64,000 bases of DNA, from assembly GCA_039933105.1 (NCBI GenBank), contig JBDTOT010000007.1, forward strand, positions 1 to 64,000, given 5' to 3'. A program made the translations under genes and the position numbers. The notes below the pieces were generated by a model that saw only the letters and a list, made by a program, of their open reading frames with translations, was not told where the DNA came from and did no database searches. The stretch's first letter is position 1, and each line of letters begins with the position of its first letter. Below, in pieces: positions 25,214-34,365 of this stretch. The DNA comes from FEN-1219 sp039933105. GTDB taxonomy: Bacteria; Pseudomonadota; Gammaproteobacteria; Steroidobacterales; Rariloculaceae.

Positions 25214-25794
25214 ACGAGGGCCGCGCGTGCGAGCCACGCGCGACCGGCGAATCCGCGGAGCGCGTGATCGTGAAGACGCGCAACTGGGTGGAGAAGGTGG
25301 TGATTGGGCTCCGCCTATGCCCGTTTGCCGCCGCACCGTATCAGCGCGGGCAGGTGCGCTACCGTGTCAGTGAGCAGACAACGGCCGCGGGACTGATAGA
25401 AGACCTGGCCGAGGAGCTGTTGCATCTCGCCAGCGCGGACCCGCTCGTGTGCGAGACGAGCCTCCTGATACACCCGCATATGCTGCACGACTTCCTCGAC
25501 TACAACCAGTTCCTGGATCAAGCGGATGCCACCGTGGCCTCGCTCGGTCTTACGGGCGAGTTGCAGATCGCAAGCTTTCATCCAGCCTATCAGTTTGCTG
25601 GTACCGCGCCGGATGACATCGAGAACTACAGCAACCGATCGCCCTATCCGATGCTGCACGTCCTGCGCGAAGCGAGCGTGCAGCGCGCCGCGGTAACGCT
25701 TGCGCGGGTGGACGAGATCACCGAACACAACATCGCCACGCTGCGTAAGCTCGGCGACGCCGGTTGGCGTGAGTTATTGGATCGCGACCCTTAA
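25210..25794 (+). CDS. DUF1415 protein
   Basis: A 194-residue cytosolic protein with the DUF1415 hallmarks WVEKVVIGLRLCPFA, ETSLLIHPHMLHDFLDYNQF and FHPAYQFAGTAPDDIENYSN. NRSPYPMLHVLREASVQRA is also typical. The fold and activity are not known to me. The first 20 residues are poorly conserved, but the ATG at 25210 is coupled to the preceding small gene. Its stop shares TTAA with the stop of the convergent DUF4340 gene. Confidence 0.9.
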   Translation: MNEGRACEPRATGESAERVIVKTRNWVEKVVIGLRLCPFAAAPYQRGQVRYRVSEQTTAAGLIEDLAEELLHLASADPLVCETSLLIHPHMLHDFLDYNQFLDQADATVASLGLTGELQIASFHPAYQFAGTAPDDIENYSNRSPYPMLHVLREASVQRAAVTLARVDEITEHNIATLRKLGDAGWRELLDRDP

Positions 25795-26924
25795 CGGGTT
25801 TGCGGGTCGCGTTTCGTCGCCGGCTCGGGCGGCGGCTTCAGCAGGTCCGCGAGGCGTCGCGTCATCTGATCGTACTGGAACGTTGCGATCTTGTAGCGCC
25901 AGGGCCCGACCTTGGCGTTGATGCGTGCCGCATCGGCGGCGGGATCGGGCGCTGCCGGTGGCGGCGCCGCCGATCTCGGCGGGCCCGCGGGTGCGCCGGC
26001 GCCTTGTGCGGGCGGTGTCGCAGTGGCTGCCGCGGTCGCGCGCGCAGCTTGCGCGGAGTCGACGCTCGCCGTGAAGCTGACCCAGCTCGCATCGCCGCGC
26101 TTCTCGCCTTCTGCGCGCACGACGAGGCCATCGAATGTGTGGAACTCGACGACCGTGGGTTTCGTGGGGGCCGACGCCGCTGCCGGCTCCACGTCCTCGA
26201 GGTTGAGCTCGCGCAGCGAGTTGCCGATCACGTTTGCGACGCCGGGATACAAGAGCTCGCGGCCCTTCGGCACGTCGGCAACGTCGTAGGTGGCGGCCTC
26301 TGTGTTCGGCTTCGACAGGCGCACGACCGGCCCGTCGGGCGGTGTGATCGTGACTTGTGCGATACGGTCGCTGCGCACATCGACGATCTGCGCGTCGAGC
26401 CACTGGCCAACGCCGCGTGCGAACTCGGGGTTCCTGTCGATCAGGTAGCTCTGTGCATCACCGACGCGGCGCACGTAGCGGTGCTTCGTGCCATCGGCGT
26501 CGCCGAGGATCAGCGCGGACAGGTCTTTGCCTTTTGCCGTCAGCGCGACTGCGATGCCAGCAGCCTTTTCGCCGCTGACGTCCTCGACGCCGAGGTGGCT
26601 GTACAGCTCCGGGTTTGCGGTTTTTTGCTCGAGGATCTTCGCCTCGGCCAGCGCGCTCAGCCCCTGGCGCAGCTTGCTAACGTCTGCCGGGTAGCCGTTC
26701 TTGTTCGCGGCGACCCAGCCTTCGGGCTTGCGTTCGAGAGCCACGACGATCTCATTGTTGGCTTTGGTGATCGTGACGCGTTCGACGTCGTTCAGCGCGG
26801 CTTCCAGCGACGGCGCGAACAGCTTGCCGCCGCCACCATTCCCGCCACTGCGCTGGCCAACCAGCATCAGCGTCACGAGCACGACGACGGCCGCAAGCAG
26901 GATCAGAACGTTGCGCTGGCTCAT
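25791..26924 (-). CDS. DUF4340 protein of a Gld-like ABC system
   Basis: A 377-residue protein: one N-terminal membrane span (VLILLAAVVVLVTLMLVG), then a long periplasmic region with repeated beta-rich DUF4340 units. One is ERVTITKANNEIVVALERKP; a later one begins RIAQVTITPPDGPVVRL. A Pro/Ala-rich linker (about residues 290-335) precedes a short C-terminal helix. Its start overlaps the GldG-like gene (ATGA), so it is the fourth gene of the ABC operon. DUF4340 proteins accompany GldG in many gram-negatives, and the substrate is unknown. Confidence 0.85.
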   Translation of the reverse strand: MSQRNVLILLAAVVVLVTLMLVGQRSGGNGGGGKLFAPSLEAALNDVERVTITKANNEIVVALERKPEGWVAANKNGYPADVSKLRQGLSALAEAKILEQKTANPELYSHLGVEDVSGEKAAGIAVALTAKGKDLSALILGDADGTKHRYVRRVGDAQSYLIDRNPEFARGVGQWLDAQIVDVRSDRIAQVTITPPDGPVVRLSKPNTEAATYDVADVPKGRELLYPGVANVIGNSLRELNLEDVEPAAASAPTKPTVVEFHTFDGLVVRAEGEKRGDASWVSFTASVDSAQAARATAAATATPPAQGAGAPAGPPRSAAPPPAAPDPAADAARINAKVGPWRYKIATFQYDQMTRRLADLLKPPPEPATKRDPQTR

Positions 26925-28807
26925 GCGGCGGCTTTCCTGCGGCGCCTCACGAATACTGCTACTAGCGCAATGGCGGTCAGCAGCAGCGGCACGAGCGCGA
27001 TGTTCAGGATCTTCAGCGTGGTGCCAAGGCTGTCGATGTCGCGATCGAGATTGCGGCGCACGTTGCGCAGCTCCTGACGAATTCGAACCTGCTCGTCCAG
27101 GAATTTCTGCACTTCTGCCTGTTGCTCTGTGCTCATCATCAGGGAGCTCGAATCCTTGCGCGCCGCTTGCAGCTCACCGAGCTTCTGCTCGGTCCCCCGC
27201 AGCTCGGCCTGGAGGCGCTCCTCGGTGGCACGGAACTGCACGTCGGCATTGCGCCGCAGCTCCTCGACCCTCGTGAAGGGCCGCGTATACGTCGCGCGGC
27301 TACGCAAGCCGATCAGCGCCGCGCTGCCCGAGAGATTGTCGAGGGCGTTGAACACGAAGTCGCCGTTGTTCGCGAAGGAGCTCACGACGCGTTGTCCCAG
27401 GAAATTCTGCGCCTGCACCCATAGGCGATCGCTCAAGATGTCGACGTCGGCCACGAGCACGAGGTTCGCGTTGTCGGTCGATGCCAGATGGGTTGCACCG
27501 AGCGCGGCGTCGACAGGTGCCTCGCGACCTTCAACTTTCGGTGCGCCGTCGGGGAACGCAGACTTCAGCGGCCCGGATAGCCGCGCCGCGATGATCTGTT
27601 CCTTGCCGCCCGGCGTGAAGTTCTTGAGCAGCTCGCCGGGGTCGGCCAGTTGCTGGAAGCGATCCACCGGCATGAGCTCGGACTCGGGGCTCGAATGGAG
27701 CAGCGGTGCGAGCTTGGCGGTTGCGCCGCCGGCAAGCTCGAAGTGCCCCGCAACGCCCACGTTCACGGAGCTCAGCCCCTGCGTGATCACGTCCTCCGTG
27801 CTCATCGCCTCGGCGTCGAGCCCGAGCAAACCGACGTGGCGTACGGGCCGGGAGCGGCCACCAATACTGAGCGCGTAGCGATTGTCGGCCACGACTTCGC
27901 CCGGGTTGAATTTGACGCCCCACGCCGCGAACAGCTTGTCGAGGGACGACGTGGCCCGCGCCGGGCCGGGGCCTTCCTCCTGCCCGCCGCCCGCGAGGAT
28001 TTCCGCGAGCGGGTCGACGAAGACGAGTGCGCGTCCGCCACGCATGACGAACTGATCGATGGCGTATAGGGTGGTCTCGTCCAGCATCACGGGATGCACG
28101 ATCCACAGCACGTTCACGTCGTCGTCGATCTTCAGCACGCTCGGCGGCAGGGCGCGCACGTCGAACAGCTTGCGAGCTTGCTCGACGACGACCCACGGCT
28201 GACTCGGCTGCTGAGTCGACGGGTCGAAGCCGCCGGTGATTGGAGCGCCCGTGAGCAGGCCGACGACGGTCTTCTTCGTGTTCGATAAGTTGTAGACGAG
28301 CCTCGCTAGGTCGTACTCGAGGAACATCTCTTTGCGCGGGTCGAAGAAGGGGATCGTGTCGGTCTTGCCGATGCTGTTCGAGCCCGCCAATCCGAAGTAG
28401 ACAGATTCACCGCCGGAGCCGATGTTGGCCGCCTGGAGCCCGAACTGCTCCGCACGGTCCTCGTCCTCCGAGAATTGCACCGGATCGACTATGTGCAGCA
28501 CGAGGCGGCCGTCCGGCGTGTTGGCGGCGAACTCCTCGAGCGTCTCGCGTACGCGCGTCGCGTACGTGCGTATCTGCTGCAGATTCTTCGTCGATTCGTT
28601 CGAGAAGAAGAAGTAGAGATCGATCGGCTCTTTGATGTCCTGCAGGACGGCGTGCGTGCCTTTGCCGAGCGTGTAGAGGCGGTTCGCCGTGAGGTCTAGG
28701 CGCGCTCCGCGCAGCCAGGCGTTGCTGGCGATCACGGCCACGACCAGCGCGACGAAAAGTACCACCAGAGTCGAGTAACCGATCCGTTGCCGGGTGCGCG
28801 TGCTCAT
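26921..28807 (-). CDS. GldG-like ABC transporter auxiliary protein
   Basis: A 628-residue membrane protein. An N-terminal span (STLVVLFVALVVAVIASNAW) and the phrase LDLTANRLYTLGKGTHAVLQ begin a large periplasmic domain. It contains IREYV-like segments such as DLYFFFSNESTKNLQQIRTY and the family sequence GGFDPSTQQPSQPWVVVEQA, and ends with a C-terminal membrane span (ILNIALVPLLLTAIALVAVF) and basic RRRRKAAA. The region before it (about 545-600) is a coiled coil rich in RLQAELRGTEQKLGELQAAR. Together these are the GldG/ABC-2 auxiliary layout. It is coupled to DUF4340 (ATGA) and follows the permease by four bases. Confidence 0.85.
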   Translation of the reverse strand: MSTRTRQRIGYSTLVVLFVALVVAVIASNAWLRGARLDLTANRLYTLGKGTHAVLQDIKEPIDLYFFFSNESTKNLQQIRTYATRVRETLEEFAANTPDGRLVLHIVDPVQFSEDEDRAEQFGLQAANIGSGGESVYFGLAGSNSIGKTDTIPFFDPRKEMFLEYDLARLVYNLSNTKKTVVGLLTGAPITGGFDPSTQQPSQPWVVVEQARKLFDVRALPPSVLKIDDDVNVLWIVHPVMLDETTLYAIDQFVMRGGRALVFVDPLAEILAGGGQEEGPGPARATSSLDKLFAAWGVKFNPGEVVADNRYALSIGGRSRPVRHVGLLGLDAEAMSTEDVITQGLSSVNVGVAGHFELAGGATAKLAPLLHSSPESELMPVDRFQQLADPGELLKNFTPGGKEQIIAARLSGPLKSAFPDGAPKVEGREAPVDAALGATHLASTDNANLVLVADVDILSDRLWVQAQNFLGQRVVSSFANNGDFVFNALDNLSGSAALIGLRSRATYTRPFTRVEELRRNADVQFRATEERLQAELRGTEQKLGELQAARKDSSSLMMSTEQQAEVQKFLDEQVRIRQELRNVRRNLDRDIDSLGTTLKILNIALVPLLLTAIALVAVFVRRRRKAAA

Positions 28808-28811
28808 CGGC

Positions 28812-29546
28812 TCAATCCGCTTTCTTCAGTTGCAACACGATGGCGTTCGCATAGAGACATGCGCCTATCAGGAGCGCGAAGTACACGAGATCGCGCAGAT
28901 CGATGACGCCCTTGCTGATGAAGTCGAAGTGCGTCTGAAAGCTCAACGAGGCAAGGCCGTCGACGAGCCACTGCGGTGCCCAGGACGACAGGACCTGCTG
29001 CACGAGTTGCACGCCGACCGCGAGCAACATGAAGCAGGTAATGAACGACAGGATGAACGCGATGACCTGATTTTTCGTGGCGGCGGAGATGCAGGCGCCA
29101 ACGGCAAGGAACGCGCCCGCCATCAGGAAGCTGCCCACGTAGGCCGCGAAGATGACGCCGTTGTCCGGCTTGCCCAAGTAATTGACCGTTATCCAGATCG
29201 GGAACGTCAGCGCGAGCGCTATCCCCGTGAAGACCCAGACCGCGAGGAACTTGCCGGCAACGACCTGCCACATCTCGAGCGGTAACGTCATCAGGAGTTC
29301 GATCGAACCCGACTTACGCTCCTCGGCCCAAAGGCGCATGGAGAGCGCGGGCACCAGGAACAGATACAGCCAGGGGTGCATGTAGAAGAACGCTTGGAGA
29401 TCCGCCTGGCCGCTTTCGTAGAAGCCGAGGAAATAGAAGGTGCAGAACCCCGACGCGATCAGGAAGATCACGATGAACACGTAGGCGATCGGCGTCGCGA
29501 AATAGCTCTTGAGCTCGCGCTTGAAGACTGCGAGGACGCCGTTCAT
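28812..29546 (-). CDS. ABC-2 type permease (GldF-like)
   Basis: A 244-residue inner-membrane permease with six predicted membrane spans starting MNGVLAVFKRELKSYFATPI, the typical GldF/NosY opening. Conserved features are SMRLWAEERKSGSIELLMTL, TLPLEMWQVVAGKF and SATKNQVIAFILSFITCFML. The frame extends to 29888 but the upstream part is an Arg-rich translation inside the ATPase gene. The ATG overlaps the ATPase stop (ATGA, 29543-29546). Confidence 0.9.
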   Translation of the reverse strand: MNGVLAVFKRELKSYFATPIAYVFIVIFLIASGFCTFYFLGFYESGQADLQAFFYMHPWLYLFLVPALSMRLWAEERKSGSIELLMTLPLEMWQVVAGKFLAVWVFTGIALALTFPIWITVNYLGKPDNGVIFAAYVGSFLMAGAFLAVGACISAATKNQVIAFILSFITCFMLLAVGVQLVQQVLSSWAPQWLVDGLASLSFQTHFDFISKGVIDLRDLVYFALLIGACLYANAIVLQLKKAD

Positions 29547-30478
29547 GCCGTGGCTCCGCCGGTGATCGACCGGAATACTTCGTCCATGCGTCCGGACTCG
29601 AGATGCAGCTCGGCCAGCGGCCAGCGTTCCTTTTCGGCCAGCGCATTGATCGCGGCGAGCGGCAGCTTGCCGGGCGCCGGAAATGCAGTGAGCCCCTGGT
29701 TCTTCTCGTCGAGCTCCGTGCTCGCGACCTCGGAAAGCGCGTTGATCGCGCGGCGTACCGCGGCGAGCTGGTCGGGGCTCGTGAGTTTCACGGACACCGC
29801 GTTGTGGAAGCGTGATCGGGTCTCCAGGCCGCGAGGCGTGTCGTCGGCGAGGATCTTCCCGTGCGCGATGATGATCGCCCGGTTGCACACGGCATCAACT
29901 TCCTCGAGCAGGTGCGTCGAGATGACGATGATCTTGTCGCGCGCCATGCGGCCGATCAGCTCGCGCACCTCGTGCTTCTGGTTTGGATCGAGGCCGTCGG
30001 TCGGCTCGTCCAGGATCAGCACTTCGGGGTCGTGCAGAATCGCCTGCGCGAGACCCACGCGGCGCCGATACCCTTTCGACAGCGTGTCGATGCTCTGCTC
30101 GAGCACGCGCTCGAGATGTAGCAGGCCGAAAACCTCGTCGAGGCGTTGGCGGCGTTTCGCGGCGGGCATGCCACGCGCCTCGGCGATGAATTCCAAGAAC
30201 GAGCGCGGCGTCATCTCAGGATAGCTCGGTGCGCCTTCGGGCAGATAGCCGATACGCCGCTTGGCCGCGACGGCCTGCGTTTCAATATCGTGGCCGCACA
30301 CGAGCACGCGGCCTGAAGTGGGGGGCAGGAACCCGGCGACGATGCGCATCGTCGTGGTTTTACCCGCACCGTTCGGGCCGAGGAAGCCGAGCACTTGGCC
30401 GGGTTCGACGCGAAAGCTCAAATTGTCTACCGCACGTAGACGACCATATTCTTTGGTGAGGCTCTGGACGTCGATCAT
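29543..30478 (-). CDS. ABC transporter ATP-binding protein (GldA-like)
   Basis: A 311-residue cytosolic ATPase that energises the adjacent permease. Walker A GPNGAGKTTTMRIV is at residues 34-47, the signature LSKGYRRRVGLAQA near 138, Walker B VLILDEPTDGLDPNQ near 160 and the switch STHLLEEVD after that. The C-terminal 80 residues are the regulatory extension usual in ABC-2 ATPases. It is the first gene of the operon ATPase-permease-GldG-DUF4340, all on the minus strand. The cargo is not shown by the sequence; gliding motility genes are not present here. Confidence 0.92.
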   Translation of the reverse strand: MIDVQSLTKEYGRLRAVDNLSFRVEPGQVLGFLGPNGAGKTTTMRIVAGFLPPTSGRVLVCGHDIETQAVAAKRRIGYLPEGAPSYPEMTPRSFLEFIAEARGMPAAKRRQRLDEVFGLLHLERVLEQSIDTLSKGYRRRVGLAQAILHDPEVLILDEPTDGLDPNQKHEVRELIGRMARDKIIVISTHLLEEVDAVCNRAIIIAHGKILADDTPRGLETRSRFHNAVSVKLTSPDQLAAVRRAINALSEVASTELDEKNQGLTAFPAPGKLPLAAINALAEKERWPLAELHLESGRMDEVFRSITGGATA

Positions 30479-30572
30479 GTGGAAACCCGGCGGCGACCTA
30501 GAAAAGATGCGGCACCACGATGCGGCTGGCCATTCTCCATAGACGCCCGAGCCCTTTCAAGTTACGGACCTG

Positions 30573-33305
30573 TCATGGAGTGGTGGACGGGTTCCCGTCC
30601 GCGTCGACGATGGCGACGTCGCCGAAGTTCAAGGCGCGGACTTCCGCTTCCATGACTTTGCGGTCGCCAACGACGACCCACGTCAGCCGATTGGGTTGCA
30701 ACACGCGCTTGGCCGCGGCATTGACCTCGCCCACAGTGAGCTTCGCAACGAGCTCCGCGTACCCGTTCCAGTAGTTGTCGGGCAGTTTGAAACGCACGAG
30801 CGCCGCGATGTCGCGAGCGACGGCGCGCGCCGTCTCCCAGCGACCCGGCAGCGTCAAAGTGCTGCGCCGCTTGCTGGTGGCGACCTCGGCAGCGGTGGCC
30901 ATCCGCGAGCTCAGGAATTCGTCGAACTCTTTCTTCATCTCGCGCATCGACGGCGCGGTCTTGTCGGCCTGCACGGGCGCGATGCCGAGGAATAGCCGTT
31001 GCGCTTGCGTGTCGACGATCGTGGTGTCGGCGCCGTACGACCACGTCTTGTCCTCACGCAGGTTCATATTGATACGCGACGTGAACGCGCCACCCAGGAT
31101 GTCGTCCATCGCATTGATTGCGATCTCGTCCGCCTGGTTCTTGGCTGGGATCAGCTCGCCGGCCATGATCATGGTCTGCTCGGAGCCGGGGCGGTCGATC
31201 AAGTAAACGCGCGGTCGGTCCGGCAGACCGACGTCGGCCAGTTTCTTGACGGGAACGTCGCCGCGTTGCCAGCGCGCAAACAGCGTCTCGAGCTTCGGCT
31301 TGATTTCCGCGAGCGTCGTGTCGCCGACGACGATCAGCGTTGCATTGTTCGGCTTGAACCACGTGCTGTGATACTTCACGAGATCGTCACGGCTGATCGC
31401 GGCCACCGATTGCTCGGTGCCCGAACCCGTCATCGGCAAGGCGTACGCGTGACCTTCGCCGTACAAGAGACGTGGCAGAACGCGCAGCGCCATTGACGTC
31501 GGCGTGTTCTTCTCCTGCTGGATGCCGGCGAGCTGCAGGCGCTTCAGCCTGTCGAGCTCGGCCTGCGGAAACACGGGGTTCAGGATCACGTCGGCATAGA
31601 TCGCGAGCGAGGGGTCGAGATTCTCTTTCAGTGCGTTCAGGCTCACGACGGAGAAATCAAGATTGGCGCCGCTGTTCAAGTCGGCCCCGAGGCGCGCGAG
31701 CGCGTCGTCGATCTTCAGCGTGTCCATGCTCTTCGTGCCTTCGTCGAGCATCTCCATGGCCATGTTTGCGACGCCGGGCGCGGCGAACTGATCGGCCGCG
31801 AACCCCGCGTTCAGCTGCAGGCTGAACTGCACGACCGGCACCGCATGGCGTTCGGCCACGATCAGGCGCATCCCATTCGCCAGCGTCGCCTGGCTCATCG
31901 CCGGAAACGGCGCATCGGGGAACGACGTTGGCATCGGCAGCTGCTTGCGGTCGGCGCCACCGGCACTGGCCTTCAAGTCACGCGGGAAAGGTTGCACTTC
32001 GAGCACGAGTGGTGCGCCCTTGATCCAGGTGCGTGCAGTCGCGACGACCTGCTGCGGAGTGGCCGTGCGCATCAGCTCCAGCGAATGTTTGTAGAAGTCC
32101 GGCCGACCGCCATAGACGGCGTTCTCGGCCAGAATGCCGGACTTGCCGCCGCGCCCGCCCACTTGCTCGACGCCGCGCGTGAACGAAGCACGGATCTCGG
32201 TCTTTGCGCGATCGAGTTCGGCCCGCGTTGGTCCCTGCGCTAGGAACCGCGCAAGCTCCTCGTCGAGCGCTTTCTCGATCTTCGCAAGATCCTGGCCCGG
32301 TCCGGCCGTGGCGTACACGACGTACGCGCCCGCGATCTCGTTGTTTAGCGCGAACGCGCCGGCGTCGGTCGCGATCTGGTCCTTGTAGACAAGCCGTTGA
32401 TACAGCCGCGATGTCTTGCCGCTCGTGAGCACATAGTCGGCGAGCTGCAGATATGTCGAGTCGTCGCTGATCCACTCCGGGCCGAGCCACACCTTGTAGA
32501 TGCGCGCTTCGGGGACGCGGTCCTGCATGACGATGCGTGTCGGCGGAACGCTCACGGGTATCGAGCGCTCGCGGCGCGTCAGGGGCGGCCCGGGCGGGAT
32601 GTCGCCGAAATAGCGCTGAACCTTTTCCTTGGCCGTTGCGAGATCGATGTCGCCGGCCAGCACGAGCGTCGCGTTGTTCGGCCCGTAGTACTGCTGGAAC
32701 CATTTCTTGACGTCGTCCAAGCTGGCCGCGTTCAGGTCGTCCATCGAGCCAATGACTGGCCATGAGTACGGGTGGCCCGGCGGGAACAGGTTCGTGATGA
32801 TCGTGCCGAACGCCTTGCCGTACGGGGCGTTGTCGCCCTGGCGTTTCTCGTTCTGGACCACGCCGCGCTGCTCGTCGAGCTTCTTCTGGTCGATGGCACC
32901 GAGCAGATGACCCATGCGGTCGGACTCCATCCAGAGCGCGAGATCGACCGCGGATGTTGGCACCGTTTCGAAGTAGTTCGTGCGATCGTTGTCCGTGCTG
33001 CCGTTGACGTTCGTGGCGCCGACTTCCTGCAGCGGCCGGAACCACTCGTCGTTATGATTCTCGCTGCCGTTGAACATCAGGTGCTCGAACAAGTGCGCGA
33101 AGCCGGTCTTGCCAGGCACTTCGTCCTTCGAGCCAACGTGATACCAGACCTGGATCGCGACGATCGGCGCCTTGCGGTCCTGGTGCACGATCACGCGCAG
33201 CCCGTTGGTCAGGCGGAATTCGTCAAACGGGATGTCCGGGTCTTGCGCGAACGCGAGGGTCGTAAAGCAACTCAATAGACAGGCGAACGCGAGCAGTCTG
33301 GTCAT
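30573..33305 (-). CDS. Two-domain M16 (pitrilysin-family) zinc peptidase, secreted
   Basis: A 910-residue periplasmic or outer-envelope protease. From the ATG at 33305 it has a good signal peptide (MTRLLAFACLLSCFTTLAFA, cleavage near residue 20). The zinc motif HLFEH (H71, E74, H75) sits in KTGFAHLFEHLMFNG, with the third ligand expected downstream in the usual NEKRQG region. The C-terminal half (from about residue 500) repeats the fold, for example FPAMSQATLANGMRLIVAER, but in place of HxxEH has GVANMAMEMLDEGT, so it is the inactive clamp half. Upstream in-frame codons to 33383 lack family similarity. Substrates are likely unfolded or leader peptides; the identity is unknown. Confidence 0.92.
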   Translation of the reverse strand: MTRLLAFACLLSCFTTLAFAQDPDIPFDEFRLTNGLRVIVHQDRKAPIVAIQVWYHVGSKDEVPGKTGFAHLFEHLMFNGSENHNDEWFRPLQEVGATNVNGSTDNDRTNYFETVPTSAVDLALWMESDRMGHLLGAIDQKKLDEQRGVVQNEKRQGDNAPYGKAFGTIITNLFPPGHPYSWPVIGSMDDLNAASLDDVKKWFQQYYGPNNATLVLAGDIDLATAKEKVQRYFGDIPPGPPLTRRERSIPVSVPPTRIVMQDRVPEARIYKVWLGPEWISDDSTYLQLADYVLTSGKTSRLYQRLVYKDQIATDAGAFALNNEIAGAYVVYATAGPGQDLAKIEKALDEELARFLAQGPTRAELDRAKTEIRASFTRGVEQVGGRGGKSGILAENAVYGGRPDFYKHSLELMRTATPQQVVATARTWIKGAPLVLEVQPFPRDLKASAGGADRKQLPMPTSFPDAPFPAMSQATLANGMRLIVAERHAVPVVQFSLQLNAGFAADQFAAPGVANMAMEMLDEGTKSMDTLKIDDALARLGADLNSGANLDFSVVSLNALKENLDPSLAIYADVILNPVFPQAELDRLKRLQLAGIQQEKNTPTSMALRVLPRLLYGEGHAYALPMTGSGTEQSVAAISRDDLVKYHSTWFKPNNATLIVVGDTTLAEIKPKLETLFARWQRGDVPVKKLADVGLPDRPRVYLIDRPGSEQTMIMAGELIPAKNQADEIAINAMDDILGGAFTSRINMNLREDKTWSYGADTTIVDTQAQRLFLGIAPVQADKTAPSMREMKKEFDEFLSSRMATAAEVATSKRRSTLTLPGRWETARAVARDIAALVRFKLPDNYWNGYAELVAKLTVGEVNAAAKRVLQPNRLTWVVVGDRKVMEAEVRALNFGDVAIVDADGNPSTTP

Positions 33306-33399
33306 CGACGTTCCTTGGCGACGTTGTGCGGCATAGCGAGCGTGTTGGAGTATAAGCGCGGCTGGCGGTGGCGCAGTAACCACCGAGACCTAAGAATCT

Positions 33400-34365
33400 A
33401 TGAGCAGAAAGGAACTCTATCCCCCGATCGAACCGTTCGACAGCGGCTATCTGGCCGTCGGCGATGGCCACGAAATTTACTACGAGCAATGCGGCAACCC
33501 GCGCGGCAAAACCGCGGTATTCGTGCACGGCGGGCCCGGCGCCGGCGGCGATGCAAACGCGCGGCGATTCTTCGATCCGGCGGGTTATCGGATCGTCGTC
33601 TTCGATCAGCGGGGCGCCGGCCGCAGCCTGCCGCACGCTTCATTGGTCGCGAACACCACTTGGCACCTCGTGGCCGACATGGAGCTGCTGCGGCGACACC
33701 TGAATATCGAGCGCTGGCTCGTCTTCGGCGGGTCCTGGGGTAGCACGCTTGCGCTTGCGTACGCGGAAACGCACCCGGCAGTGGTTACCGAACTCGTGCT
33801 GCGCGGCATCTTCCTGCTGCGCAACGCGGAGCTGCAGTGGTTCTATCAGCATGGCGCCAGCATGGTGTTCCCCGAGTTGTGGCAGGAATTTCTGGCGCCG
33901 ATCCCGCCCCCGGAGCGCCACGATCTGCTCGCGGCTTACCACCGCCGATTGACCCACACCGACACCGCGACGCAGTTGGCGGCTGCGCGTGCGTGGTCGA
34001 TCTGGGAGGGCGCGACGAGCTCGTTGTGGCCGAACCCCATGCGTACGGCGCAGTTCGGAGCCGCGCAGTTCGCGCTGGCGCTCGCGCGCATCGAGGCTCA
34101 CTATTTCGTGAATCGCGGCTTCTTTGCCGACGAGAATCACTTGCTTACGGGCGCCGAGGCGATCCGAGGCATACCGGGCGTCATCGTCCAAGGTCGTTAC
34201 GACATGGTGTGTCCGATCGATACGGCCTTCAGGCTGCATGGGTGTTGGCCGGAAGCGGACCTGCGCGTCGTGATCGATGCGGGTCACTCGGCCTACGAGC
34301 CCGGCATCACGGCCGAGCTCGTGACCGCCACGGATCGGTTTCTGCGAGGAGCGAAGGTGCAATGA
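33400..34365 (+). CDS. pip: Prolyl aminopeptidase
   Basis: Removes N-terminal proline from peptides; cytosolic, alpha/beta-hydrolase fold, family S33. At 321 residues it is the usual length. Signature elements are HGGPGAGGD (oxyanion region, 43-51), FDQRGAGRSLPHA (69-80), and the nucleophile elbow GGSWGSTLALAYAETHP with S112. The acid is in GRYDMVCPIDTAF and the histidine in DAGHSAYE. The stop overlaps the dihydroorotase ATG (ATGA), so the two genes are co-expressed. A link between peptide turnover and pyrimidine synthesis is not obvious. Confidence 0.93.
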   Translation: MSRKELYPPIEPFDSGYLAVGDGHEIYYEQCGNPRGKTAVFVHGGPGAGGDANARRFFDPAGYRIVVFDQRGAGRSLPHASLVANTTWHLVADMELLRRHLNIERWLVFGGSWGSTLALAYAETHPAVVTELVLRGIFLLRNAELQWFYQHGASMVFPELWQEFLAPIPPPERHDLLAAYHRRLTHTDTATQLAAARAWSIWEGATSSLWPNPMRTAQFGAAQFALALARIEAHYFVNRGFFADENHLLTGAEAIRGIPGVIVQGRYDMVCPIDTAFRLHGCWPEADLRVVIDAGHSAYEPGITAELVTATDRFLRGAKVQ